Source: Nereocystis luetkeana
Lineage: Eukaryota > Sar > Phaeophyceae > Laminariales > Laminariaceae
Length of the DNA: 64,000 nt
Reading direction: 5' to 3'
Assembly (NCBI GenBank): GCA_031213475.1
Contig: JARUPZ010000019.1
Location: 4,200,901 to 4,264,900, forward strand
The notes below the pieces were generated by a model. That model saw only the letters and a list, made by a program, of their open reading frames with translations. It did no database searches and was not told the DNA's origin. How positions within the stretch are numbered: position 1 is the stretch's first letter; the number at the start of each line of letters is the position of its first letter. This document shows, one piece after another, positions 47,286 through 58,095 of this stretch. A program made the translations under genes and the position numbers.

Positions 47286-48390
47286 GCCTGTTGTCAGCTG
47301 CGTGGAGGAGTAGTCGCTCTCCGTTGTTGTTCAATTCATCGCGGCCGTATTTACCCATCACCTTACTGCCGGCACATCCGCTCTCGCTTGCCGGTGCGAG
47401 CATTTGCATCCAAGAGCACAAGTAGGTGATCCCCACTTGGGATCCCCGAGACGACTTTGTTCAGTTCGTTCCAGAAGTGATCTTTCTCGCGAACGGGTGC
47501 ATCCAGTATCGGCGCATAGCCGACAAACAAAAGAAACATCTTTTGATTTGCCCTCAAGTTGAATGCGAACTTTCATCAGTCTGGCACTAACGCACTCCAC
47601 CTCGAGACCATCCTTGCCCACACCTGCCACAATAGACTCCCTGACAGCTAGTCCTACACCATGGGTGCCCTTCCTCTCGTATTTGCTGCCGTCTGCCCCA
47701 GAGCAAAAAATCGTGTATCCAGCTGCTGTGAACGTGCTATGCCCGTCTCGCCTAGTCTCTTGGAGACCTACGACATCGCATCCTAGTTCCTGGCATACCT
47801 TCATGATGACCTCGCTGTCTGTGGCCGATGCCATTTTTGCCGTTGAAGGCGAGTGTGCGGACATTGAACGTACCCACGACGAGTTCCCCAGCTCTGTAAC
47901 TAGCCCTAGCATCTGAGCGTAACCTTCGAGCCTCTCTGCGACCTTTCCGACCTTGCCTCCTCTTCTTCCGTGCTGCGTGTTTTTTCTCCTCTACCCTCCG
48001 CTTTTCCCAGGCGGTGGGTTTCTTCCGTTCCGTGTTTTTTCGCCCGGCCCGGTTCGTGCCGAGGTTCCGACGTGCTGGGGGCAGCAAACCCAACGCGCCT
48101 CGACGCCCATCATCTCCTAGATGACGCCGAATGGGGTGCTTACTCACGTGGATCCTAGCCTCTCTTCTCCGTTCGCTACGAGTTCCACGCTTTCGGCGAC
48201 GGTGATACGACACGGCTACCGCAGGCAATACTGCCGCGTGGAAAAAATCCGCGAGGAAAAATTCCGCCATATCGCTGGCCATCACCGCCGGCTCGACCAT
48301 GCTCGAACGCTAGTCAGACGCGCAAGCAAGGTCAAGGCCGCGCTCCACTGGGAGCTCCACCCCGGCCGGGGAGCAGCCGAGGGGCGACCC
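47203..48390 (-). pseudogene. LINE-2 5' part: endonuclease with frameshifts
   Basis: An Arg/Lys-rich N-terminal part leads into GELVVGTFNVRTL (start of the EEP fold). It continues in a different frame with CQELGCDVVGLQETRRDG and KGTHGVGLAVRES, then in another with DHLLVLLDANAR, then another with LNTFFAYSRGV. At least three frame changes fall at about 47,850, 47,550 and 47,400-47,260. The endonuclease would nick target DNA; this copy cannot make it intact. Confidence 0.8.
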
Positions 48391-48404
48391 TAACCCCAAC
48401 CCTA

Positions 48405-48700
48405 AACTACTATAGCTCAGTAGGTAACACCTTCACATTTGACGTCGTCCAGGTCACGGGTTCAAACCTCACTTCGAACGTTTCTTTCACAGAAACGCTT
48501 GCGCGTGCACACCTAAAAAAACACATCTCCCTGGACCCCCAGGTGATGAAACGAAGCGGGTAGGTCAGCGTACGGACGTATACGGTTCCGACGCCCCAAA
48601 GACCCCGCCGTTCAGAGGGAGGGGAGAGTGTTATAAGGATTACCTTGGGCTTGGTAATCGATCGATCTTCTACCCCTAGGTAACACCTTCACAGCTACGC
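48405..48700 (+). mobile_element. Family D tRNA-derived SINE, plus orientation
   Basis: It starts with A-box-like CTATAGCTCAGTAGGTAACA, then B-box GGGTTCAAACC at about 48463. The candidate anticodon arm does not pair, so it is not a working tRNA gene. The body shares GAAACGAAGCGGGTAGGTCA with the copy at 37 kb and ends near TACCCCTAGGTAACACCTTC, a second partial head. Confidence 0.75.
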
Positions 48701-49162
48701 ATTTTTCAAGTCAAAAACATCCCTGGAGGTCCCTTCTCCCAGATTGCTAAACCTACTCACTGATTCTGTGGTCACAGACTGACTGTGAGACAGAGGAACA
48801 CCAAAAAATAAACAACAATACGAGTAGCAAATTCAAGTGCTAAGCAAGTGAAATACCAGTGTACCGGGTACGATAACACAACAACACAAGCAAGACCGAA
48901 AAAAGGAGAACAAAAAAAGACAAAAAAACCAAAAACCAAAAATCTGAAATGAAACAGAATACAAACGACGCGAGGGCCTCAGAAAGGCTTCCAGACGGAA
49001 AACATATATATGTACTCAGGAAGGACAGGTATCTGCTGCGTGGACGAAGCATCACGAAGGAGAGAGGGAGGCACAGGCAAACGTCTGTAAGAGCTATACG
49101 TAGTCGAACCGATTCCTAGCCACCCGATTATTGTAAAAAAAAAACACTCTGTTTTAATAATA

Positions 49163-49267
49163 TTACGGGGGACCACAGTTAACAGGACCTATGGTATAAA
49201 TAAAAACCTTTACATTTAACCATTTTTACTGACAATATTTGGTCGTGTCAACTATGGTCCTCCGTAA
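49163..49267. mobile_element. Family A MITE (A6)
   Basis: TTACGGGGGACCACAGTTAA to GGTCCTCCGTAA, with TA on each side. Confidence 0.92.
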
Positions 49268-49577
49268 TAGCTAGCACGCTGTGATGCCTTTGATTTTATA
49301 CCCCGGAGAGGCGGGCAAAAGGAAAACGGGGATTCTCCTTCCTATACATTCCCCGCGTTGCGCTGGCCTGGTACAAAGTATACGTATACGGTACTCGTAC
49401 GAATATATATGTGTGAAAGTGTGAAGAGGATTATCCAGCGGTCGGCGCGCGCGCGGGGGGGGGGGGGGGGGGGGGGCGGGGGGGGTGGCACAAATAGTGG
49501 CAACTCTACTTTATACCAGTACAGCGGGTTCCAGTCGTGCCATGTAGCGAATCACCGGCACAATAGACAGCAGTGGC

Positions 49578-49581
<4 letters not shown>

Positions 49582-49628
<47 letters not shown>
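49582..49628. repeat. (TAC)n microsatellite
   Basis: About 15 units, followed by TATTAAATATTAATAC. Confidence 0.97.
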
Positions 49629-49629
<1 letters not shown>

Positions 49630-50099
49630 TTAAATATTAATACAGAGTACTTGTATTGACTATTTATTGACTATTTATTGACAGCCCCCCCCCCCACCTC
49701 TCACTGCGCTGTACGTATACCACTATGTCCCGAAATATAATCACCGTTTAGTTTAACAATTTGTCTTTAAAAATTGCTTATATTATGGGGCAGACAGCCC
49801 CCCCCACTGCGATGTACGTGTACGTACCAGGTGTATGATATCATATACTGGTATAAAAATATGGAGCGGTAATATGCTACTGCTGTATGCCATGTTTGAT
49901 CGGGATTGTAGGGAGGGGTGTCCTTGGATAAATAAGCCTGAAAAAAAAAAAAAAAACTCTCCTCAGTATATATATAGCGCTTACTTACATAGTACCAGGT
50001 ATCGCTTTACAGATTGACTGGCAGTCGTACAGCATAATAATCGTAAATAAATACAAAGACCGCATTCTATATTATTTTTTATTGTTATTCCTCTTGCCA

Positions 50100-50240
50100 T
50101 TTATATTGTTGTGAGGGTCGTATAGTCCGTTGGGCTAAAGGTAAAAGGTTAACCAATCGCCTACCCAATCTAAAGCCTCATAACACTCTCCCCCCCTGGA
50201 ACGGACCGGATTTTACACGGGTCGACGAGCCACCACACGC
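50100..50240 (-). mobile_element. Family D-related SINE fragment
   Basis: In reverse it reads GGGGGGAGAGTGTTATGAGG then GGTAGGCGATTGG, matching the body of the 48.4-kb element (GGGAGAGTGTTATAAGGATT). Confidence 0.55.
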
Positions 50241-50312
50241 ACGCGCGGTTCCAATTTCTTGGGATCCACAAGCATTTTTCAGATTCTTGACATGAGAAAA
50301 CTCACTTTTCCT

Positions 50313-50407
50313 TAACCCCTTTAGAACCGCAGTCCCGTTTTGGGGACTAACCAGTCAAATTTCAAGTAGTTTGTCCCCAAAACGGGACTGCGGTTCTAAA
50401 AGGGTTA
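50313..50407. mobile_element. Family B hairpin MITE (B10), near-consensus
   Basis: AACCCCTTTAGAACCGCAGT to TGCGGTTCTAAAAGGGTTA, with few arm mismatches. One of the youngest-looking copies. Confidence 0.95.
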
Positions 50408-50415
50408 AAAAGCGA

Positions 50416-50485
50416 TTTCATGGTGGACGTGAGATTCGAACTCACGACCAAAATGACTCATATGTGTTCTGCCGTCTCGTCGCCT
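50416..50485 (-). tRNA. tRNA-like relic (T-arm intact)
   Basis: On the minus strand CGTGAGTTCGAATCTCACG forms a perfect five-pair T-arm with a B-box. The 5' half does not fold as a D- and anticodon arm, so this is probably a SINE head or pseudogene, not a working tRNA. Confidence 0.35.
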
Positions 50486-50639
50486 TTTGTGAGGGTCTTC
50501 TCTTACTTCGTTGGGCTGATTAAAGGTAAAAGGTTACACCAATCGCCTACTTACTACCCAATCTAAGCCTTATAACGTTGCTTGATACACTAAGGGTCAT
50601 TATATTTTGGGGGGGACAGAGCGGTACGATTGCTATTGT

Positions 50640-50895
50640 TTTTTCTTTCGTTTCTCTATTTAATAGAATGTGTATGTCGTGTCTGTCGTATCCTAGTATG
50701 ATGACATGGCATCGCATTGCCCACTGCTGTGCTTACTGCATACCAGGTACGTGGCAACGTAGTGTCTCTGTGGCGTAGCTTTGTGACCACAGAACTTGTA
50801 TCTCTTCTAGGATTGAAGAATCGACACGGACACTGGTTGTTGTGCTGGATGTCGACGGGTAGAAAGAACGGTTTAATGTGAAGAACACACACACA
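50640..50895 (+). mobile_element. Family G repeat, long copy
   Basis: Body (AGAATGTGTATGTCGTGTCT) followed by inverted terminal part (GGTTTAATGTGAAGAACACA). It has TACCAGGTA at about 50742 in the same place where the 32.2-kb copy has TACCTGGTA. Confidence 0.65.
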
Positions 50896-51337
50896 TACCT
50901 GGTACTACTGGTGTTCCAAGGAAGGAAGTCTCATCCACTTGCGGAGGACACATTGTATTTGCTGGGCCAGGTATTGTCTGTTATATGTAGGTAGGACTTA
51001 CTCGTATAAGCAGTTGCTCATACCTTCATACAGCAGTACATACATAGTCTCGTCGCGCAGACGTCTGATGCATTTTGATCGTATGATTGATGTGATCCGT
51101 GTAGCTCCATTTCATCTATCGAGGCCCTTTTATTATTGTTTCTTGTGCCATCCGACAATCAATGTGCAGCATGATCTTCAACATGGATCACTCATAACTT
51201 TCCCGAAAGAAGAAAACCTCGGAAACAAAAGGAAACCCATGCACCAAGTCGCCGTCTACCTCCCTTCCGTGCCAACTTTCGGCTTGTCTACTCTATCTAT
51301 TTGGTGTTATTGTTGATACTTGCAGACTACGGCAGTG

Positions 51338-51452
51338 TTACGACGGACTATACTAGGTAGTAAATAGGACCAAACATTGTTAGTAAAAATAGGTAAATAT
51401 ACAGGGTTTTGTCTGTACCGTAGGTCCTAAATACAAATAGGGTCCCCCGTAA
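51338..51452. mobile_element. Family A MITE (A7), reverse orientation
   Basis: TTACGACGGACTATACTAGG to GGGTCCCCCGTAA. It contains TACTAGGTA, a one-base variant of the micro-insertion, in its left arm. Confidence 0.82.
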
Positions 51453-51491
51453 TAGTAGTCTCGGTGCGATGCGTACTATTAATAGTATAAT

Positions 51492-51600
51492 AACCCTTTT
51501 ACTCGTAGGACTATACGTACGGTTCCCTTGTGGGGAGAAACCACTCAAATTCTTATTATTAATAATAGTAATTTGTGTCACCAAAACGGAACTGCGGGGT
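51492..51600. mobile_element. Family B hairpin MITE (B11), diverged
   Basis: AACCCTTTTACTCGTAGGAC to CCAAAACGGAACTGCGG. The centre is replaced by TTATTATTAATAATAG, a palindromic AT addition. Confidence 0.7.
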
Positions 51601-52560
51601 GCTAAGCCACTCGAACTCTTTGTGCTTTGTCCCCGAAACGGAGCTGTGACTGACTGCTGCGGTGCTACGTAGCACTACACGTACGTTCGTTGCTGCTGCT
51701 GCTGCTGCTGCTTCGCCCACTTTTGTTCGCGAGTCGATCGACGACTGATTGTGGTAGTATTGTTGTTGTCATTATTTCTCTTCCCATCCGACAATGCGCA
51801 GCATGTATGTGATCTTCGACATTTATTCTTATTATTATGATGATGCCCGCCTGCCCTCGTGCAGTCTCACGTGTCACTCATCTGTCCCTGTGTCGCCCAA
51901 ATACTGCTGTAGGACACGACCACATTCATTTTGGATTGAATAATACGTACCAGGTACTGCGTAAAAGGACACAAGGACCGTTTTGGATTGAATAGTTGAT
52001 ATACGAACGATCCTTCTCTGCTCGTTTCTTGCTTCCCGTTTCCCGAAATACAACGGGAGTTTTGGGCCGCTTGTATCGACTAGTCTCATACGTGCATGCT
52101 GTCTGTTGTATGCCACCGTATACACCGATAATAATAATAATAGGAGCGGATACATATATATATATACGGATATGATAATTAGCCTTTCGCCCGTTTCCCC
52201 CGCAAAACGAAAGAAGGATCATACATACCAACTATGTCTCACAATATAAGAATCGGTTTTACACTAATTGTTCAACCAAACGGCTGTCATATTTCGGGAC
52301 AGAGTGGTATATATGTTATGTATAAACATACATATATATATATTATGTGTGTATGTGCGACCGAGCATGTAATACGCTGTGAGTAGGGTGTTGAATATTT
52401 TAAAGCGGCATTAATGGTGGGAGGAATCTCTTAGTCTCACGAAGGGCGGTTTTAACCCTTTTAGAACAAGGAACCTTAGCCTCACGAAGGAGAGAAACAC
52501 ACACCCCCCAGCCATCAAACACACATCTTCCAGACAGCTTTCCGGGCGGCCGGTCGCGGC

Positions 52561-53025
52561 CGGGGGGGGGGGGGGGGGGGGGTGTACTCGATAGGAGAGA
52601 TGTACTCGATCTCATGCATGCATGGCCGTAGTCGTACGACCATAGACCCTCGCATCCCTACAATTCAAGGAACGGAGCATGTCGGGTATTCACCGACCAG
52701 GCAGACATTGCTTGAACCAAGCGCGAAGCGCCGTGAGGTGTCCGGCGAGTCGCATATATATGAAGGGTGAGCTGCATCCTGCTAAGAACTGCTTTTAAGG
52801 CGGACTTGCATATATATATAAGGATGACAGCATCAATGAGTTAATTAAGTTTCCGGTGTTGCCACTTCTAGAGACAGCAGTGGGAGCACTATGTGCCTGC
52901 CTCTTGGGGTGCATTACCATAAACACTGGTACGTGATACGATCGATTCCCTTGTTTGTGCAGAGTGAAGGTTCAATACCTCGCACAAATGATCTAACTCG
53001 ACGACCAGCTGTGGGCGACCGCCAA

Positions 53026-53097
<72 letters not shown>

Positions 53098-53190
53098 AAA
53101 CGGCACAATGGTTGTCTAGCTCCTCACTCACTTAGTGAGCGGCATGTTTCACAGAGTGTCGTTGCTAACCGACGCCAACCCAACCTATGC
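52561..53190 (-). mobile_element. Family C element, full length (C4) with (CAA)n expansion
   Basis: G-tract, then TGTACTCGATAGGAGAGATG, to CCAACCCAACCTATGCATAT. The short A-rich spot seen in siblings is here a (CAA)n run of about 23 units at 53026-53096, which gives false poly-Gln and poly-Val frames. Confidence 0.85.
53026..53096. repeat. (CAA)n microsatellite inside C4
   Basis: About 23 pure units. Confidence 0.97.
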
Positions 53191-53204
53191 ATATATATAG
53201 CATA

Positions 53205-53330
53205 TATGTATAAATATATGTATAAATATATGTATAAATAGATGTATAAATAGATGTATAAATAGATGTATAAATAGATGTATAAATAGATGTATAAATA
53301 TATGTATAAATAGATGTATAAATATATATA
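53205..53330. repeat. 12-bp tandem repeat (ATGTATAAATAG)n
   Basis: About ten units alternating AAATAG and AAATAT, starting directly after C4. Confidence 0.95.
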
Positions 53331-53374
53331 TAGTGTGTGGGGGGGGGTAATTCAACGTAGTTGTGGTATAAGTA

Positions 53375-53484
53375 TTACGGGGGACCATAGTTAATACCTG
53401 GTAGGACCTATGGTATATTAAGGCCTGTATATTTGACCATTTTTACCAACAATATTTGGTCCTATTAACTATGGTCCCCCGTAA
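53375..53484. mobile_element. Family A MITE (A8) with CCTGG insertion
   Basis: TTACGGGGGACCATAG to TATGGTCCCCCGTAA. TACCTGGTA at 53395-53403 replaces the TA of AATAGGACC. Confidence 0.93.
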
Positions 53485-53786
53485 TGGCCGGTTTGCCTGA
53501 AAGGAAAACACCATGAAGCCACCACGAGCTCTTATGTTATTAGGTCGGGGGTCGGGTTTTTTTTTTTTTTCGCCCTCCGACGATGTGTATCATATATATG
53601 CGCGTGCTTTTTGTCTGTACGTGAACCCGTTCTTTTCTTTCTACCCCCGCCGGCTACACCGGCACCCCCACCAGCACACCCAGCAGCGTCCGTCCTCGGG
53701 TGAGATGTATCTACTAATAACTGTTTCTTATGCCATACCCTGGTGTGCTCACCTATACACCTGGTACAGTATACAAGTACCAGGTA

Positions 53787-53890
53787 TTACGGAGGACCAT
53801 AGTTAACAGGACCTATGGTATACATAAAAACCTATATATTCAACCATTTTTACCGACAATTTTTGGTCCTATTAACTATGGTCCCCCGTA
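53787..53890. mobile_element. Family A MITE (A9)
   Basis: TTACGGAGGACC to GGTCCCCCGTA. A TACCAGGTA lies immediately outside its left end and supplies the flanking TA. Confidence 0.9.
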
Positions 53891-54349
53891 CTAATAGTAG
53901 GTATGATCTGTGAGGTCTTCGTATGGGAGCAGAGGGGCGGCCCCTTTTTGTAAGCTGAGGGGGGGTTGGGATAAAACGAATAAGGCGGGTTAGTCTGGTC
54001 GCCGAGCATCCATAAAAGAATGGCCCCACCCCATCTACTACCAGGTATTTAATACGTCATATTTAGTTGATATTTGATCTCAACCCGACTCTTATTTATT
54101 ATGTATGGTAGTTGGTACCAGAGATTGGCCCTATCGGTGTTTCGGTATCCCGCCATGTACAACGTGCCGCGTGCACACGCCGATCGCGGCTGTTGTTACA
54201 CAGATGGTGATGCTATGGGGGTGTTTTTCCTCGAACAGGCGTTTTGGTTTTCTCTGCTGGCGCGAGCACCCCCTCCTTGTGAGTATTATCTGATGTAATA
54301 CATCGCTGTATATATACCGCCGTATCACGCGCGTGATGAGATAACACAA

Positions 54350-54910
54350 CCGTATATATCACACTAGGGGGATTGAGATAACACACCCTTATCACACTAG
54401 GGTGATACAGATAACACACCCTTATCACACTAGGGTGATACAGATAGCACACCCTTATCACACGTGTGGTACAGATAACACACCCTCATCACACGTGTGA
54501 CTAACCCTTTCAGGACTGCAGTCCCTTCCCGGGCACAAACCAGTCAGTTTCCAAGTAGTTTGTCCCTCAAAACCGGTTCTAAAGTACTGAAAGGGATAAG
54601 ATAACACAACCCCTTATCTACCTCTCGTGTGATTGAGATAACACACCCTTATCACACTAGGGTAATAAGATAACACACCCTTATCACGCTAGGGTAATAA
54701 GATAACCCACCCTTACCACACTAGGGTGATAATATAGCTCACCCTTATCACGCCAGGGTCATAAGATAACACACCCTTATCACACTTGGGTGATAAATAT
54801 AACACACCCTTCTCACACGTATGATAGATGAGTACCCCGTATCACACGTGTGATTATCTAATCACACGTGTGGTCAAGATAACACACCCTTATCACACTA
54901 GGGTGATAGA
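54350..54910. repeat. 27-bp minisatellite (ACACACCCTTATCACACTAGGG)
   Basis: About 18 imperfect units of GATAACACACCCTTATCACA plus CTAGGGT, with CACGTGTG variants that form ATCACACGTGTGAT palindromes. Interrupted by MITE B12. Confidence 0.93.
54503..54597. mobile_element. Family B MITE (B12) inside the minisatellite
   Basis: AACCCTTTCAGGACTGCAGT to GTACTGAAAGGG. It splits the array, with repeat units on both sides, so it inserted after the array formed. Confidence 0.88.
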
Positions 54911-55507
54911 TGATAAAACACACCCCCTTTGGACGAAGTTCCAAGCTGATTTGCTCGACAACGGAGACAGGCTGCCAACGCCGAGACGATGCCGCGTCTT
55001 TAAGAAAAAAATCTCGACAACATCCCTATTTCTCAACCCCGCCATTTTTGTTGCGACCCCCCCCCCCCCCCCCCCCCTCACCGCTCTATATTCTGAGAAG
55101 GTTGTTTCGGAAGTTCGTCCTATGTGACTTAGGGGTGTGTTATCTTGGGTGTCAGCACAGTACAGTGCAGTACAGGACGCCTGATAAGAAACCCGAAAGC
55201 TGACCCAGGGTGGATTTCTTATTTATTTTGAGAACGGGGGCGCTCTAAGTTAACTTCACAGTACAATATTAAGTGCCCGCATTTTTTCTTATTTTCCTGT
55301 AGATATCTCAGCCCTGCCTTTTCTGTGTCGCTTGTTTCCTTTTTTGTGGTGTCTTGGACTGGTACTCATACGGGGTACCTGCTGTGGTATACCAGGTAGT
55401 ATTTATGGCCCTTATTTCGCTGTGCTCGGAGAGACACCACGGGGTGTGAGGGAACGACCAAGTGTGATTTTAGTCATCAATCACCATAGAGAGAGAGAAT
55501 GATACGG

Positions 55508-56064
55508 AGCGGGGGGGGGGGGGGGGGGGGGGGGGGGTGCTCGATAGGAGAGATGTACTCGATCTCATGCATGGCCGTCAGTCGTATGACCATAGACCCC
55601 CGCATGCCTACAATGCAAGGGACGGAGCATGTCGGGGTTTTCACCGATCAGGCAGACATTGCTTGCACCAAGCGCGAAGCGAAACGTGAGGTGTCTGGCG
55701 AGTCGCATGGAGGGTGAGCTGAATCCTACTAAGAGTCGCTTGTGAGGCGGATTTGCATAAGGATGACAGCTTTAATGAGTTAATTTAATTTCCGGTGTAG
55801 GCACTTCCAGAGACAGCAATGGGAGTACTATGTAGCTGCCTCTTGGGTGCCTTACCATGAACACTACAGTAAGTGATACGATCAATTCCCTTGTGCGGAG
55901 TAAAGACTCTTTACCTCGCGCAATGATCCAGCTCGACAACCAGCTTTGGGCGGTCGGCAAAAAAAAAAAAAGCAAAAAAAAAACGGTGCCCCGGTGGTTT
56001 AGCTCACGTAGTGAGAGGCATGTTTTACAGTGTCGTTGCCAACCAACGCCAACCCAACCTATAT
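55508..56064 (-). mobile_element. Family C element, full length (C5)
   Basis: A G-run of more than 25 bases, then TGCTCGATAGGAGAGATGTA, to CCAACCCAACCTATATAAAA. Closest to C1 in sequence. Confidence 0.85.
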
Positions 56065-56794
56065 AAAATAGGGGGGGGAGGGGGGGGGGAGGTCCTCTGC
56101 ATTCATGAATAGCTACTCGTATACCTGGTAGGTCGTTTTTTTGTACACACGGACCTGTTAGGGGCCTGGTGCGTTTTCTTTTTTCAATGCTCCAAGAAGG
56201 AAGAATGTTTGTATACCAGGTACCAGGTGTATTGTACCAGGTAACATATATACGTGATTGCCTCTGCGCCGGTCGCCCGACAATCAATCGGTGCGCCATC
56301 GTTTGCGCAGTAAAAAGTTAAAGTTCGATGCCGCATCCCCACAAAAAAAAAAAAAGAGAAATTGAGAAGATAAATCATCAGGGAAACCCCCCCACGAGGA
56401 CATAAATACGTTTGCACGACAACAAAATCTACTATTAATATTGGTATTAATACAGTACTAATAAGAGCCCCGCCCGATTTGCCTGTAATAGCTGTGCTTG
56501 CTTCTGGCTCCACATACACCCTCTTCTTGGAGGGGAAAGTTGACGATATCAGCAGTAGGGAATGACGAAAAATGCAGCGCTGGCCCACTGCATGATTGGG
56601 TGAGATTGGGTCGATCATACCTACGAGTCGATGTCCGAATCACTGAGCAACTGCTAGCTGTACGTGCAACCCGAGGAATCGTACGACACGATGGGGGCGC
56701 AGCATGATGTCATATCACCCGTACTGCTAGACCTCGAACTACTACAGCCAGTAAGTAGTACGTGATGCTCGTGGGCGATTGATTAACTACACTA

Positions 56795-56900
56795 TTACGG
56801 GGGGACCATAGTTATTAGGACCAAATATGGTTAGTAGAAATGGTTAAATAGATAGGTTTTTATGTATACCACAGGTCCTATTAACTATGGTCCCCCGTAA
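56795..56900. mobile_element. Family A MITE (A10), reverse orientation
   Basis: TTACGGGGGGACCATAG to TATGGTCCCCCGTAA, with TA on both sides. Confidence 0.93.
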
Positions 56901-57004
56901 TAAATGTATATATATATATATATGTTTTCGGTAGCGATCTCGGGTTGCCAAGAGGGTTGTACGAAGATAGTGTTGGGTACTGGCACAGCAGTGTGTACTG
57001 GCAG

Positions 57005-57290
57005 TAGCAATTATACTGGCGTCAAACTCAATCAGCATACTGGATTGCAGCCGTGTACTGTCTTGTCCTCTCCCCCTGTCTTCTCTCTCCCCTGCTCCTC
57101 CTCCTCCTCCTCCTCCCGAAACGCATTTATTTTGCTGGGCTTCCGTACTCCATTAATGGCGTGTTCCTTGGGCGTGCGTAATTAATTATGGAAACCACTG
57201 GCGAATACTCGTATACTGGCCGTGTGTCAATCAGTAGATTACTACTACCAGTCAGTATATACTGTGTCAGTGCACAGCCCTGTTGTGAAT
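57005..57290 (+). mobile_element. Family I repeat, plus orientation
   Basis: GCATACTGGATTGCAGCCGT, pyrimidine-rich middle, then CGTATACTGGCC and ATCAGTAGATTACTAC. Pairs with the inverted copy at 40.4 kb. Non-coding. Confidence 0.65.
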
Positions 57291-58058
57291 AGCTGCTACG
57301 CAACGTCGCCTCGTTTTCGGGAGGCGTATGTATATATAGAGAGAGAAGCGATGTACCCGGATCTCGCAGCACCCTCATCTCTCTGCGCTAGGTAAATACG
57401 CTACCAGGTATTATATTGCCAGCAGGTATCCGAGGGTATCATTGAAAAAAAAAAAAAGTTCCGGTCGTTCTTCTCCGCGACGCTAACGAACGAACAAAAA
57501 CGAAATGTTTTTTTTTCTAGTAGAGCTTTATGCTCGAAGGCTTCGGGTCTACAACCTGCAAGTACGAATAATATGCCCGGCAAAACACGTAGAATGCTTG
57601 TGATCGCGATTGCCACCCGACAATGTGCTGTACGACAGAGCTCTTCTTCAACGTTGGCTATACTCAAGGTTCACCACCCAAAAATACATGTACCTGGTAT
57701 GTATTTCCCAACGAGAAAAGCAGAAAATCAAGCAAAGGGGAAACAAACCGATCAATTTGTTTCCGTGGTTTTCTCTTCTTGCGCGAAAGTTATGAGTGAT
57801 CAATGTTGAAGATCATCCTGCACATTGCCGGATGGCAAGAGAAATAATAATAAAAAAAGTACGATAAAAAAAAAAAAAAAAACATACGACACACGACATC
57901 GAAAACATAACGTTGAAAACCTATTCATTGTGGTCCAAGCGGTGGACTGTTTCATGGCGAGGTGGCACAGGGACGAGGCGCAGAGAAGACGGCTGCGCCA
58001 CGCAGCTGAGGGCGCCCAAGAACGGCGACAAGGGGAGGGGGGGAGGGGGGGAGGGGCG

Positions 58059-58093
<35 letters not shown>

Positions 58094-58095
58094 AC

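Larger units (their letters stand above)
44500..48392 (-). mobile_element. Non-LTR retrotransposon LINE-2, degenerate
   Basis: Boundaries are approximate. The sense 5' end abuts CCCTAACCCCAACCCTAAAC at 48390-48409, and another CCCTAA run lies at 43.87 kb, beyond the 3' end. The 3' region past the stop is G-rich on the sense strand (about 44560-44640). I see no clear tail or target duplication. No TACCWGGTA motif falls inside it. Confidence 0.75.

Noticed and set aside
48405..48480. A working tRNA gene
   Set aside because: A- and B-boxes are present, but the anticodon stem does not pair and the sequence continues into a dispersed repeat body.
52889..53241. Poly-Gln and poly-Val frames
   Set aside because: Both come from the (CAA)n expansion inside a family C element.
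54350..54910. CRISPR-like array of regular repeats
   Set aside because: The units are contiguous with no unique spacers, so it is a minisatellite, and the host is a eukaryote.
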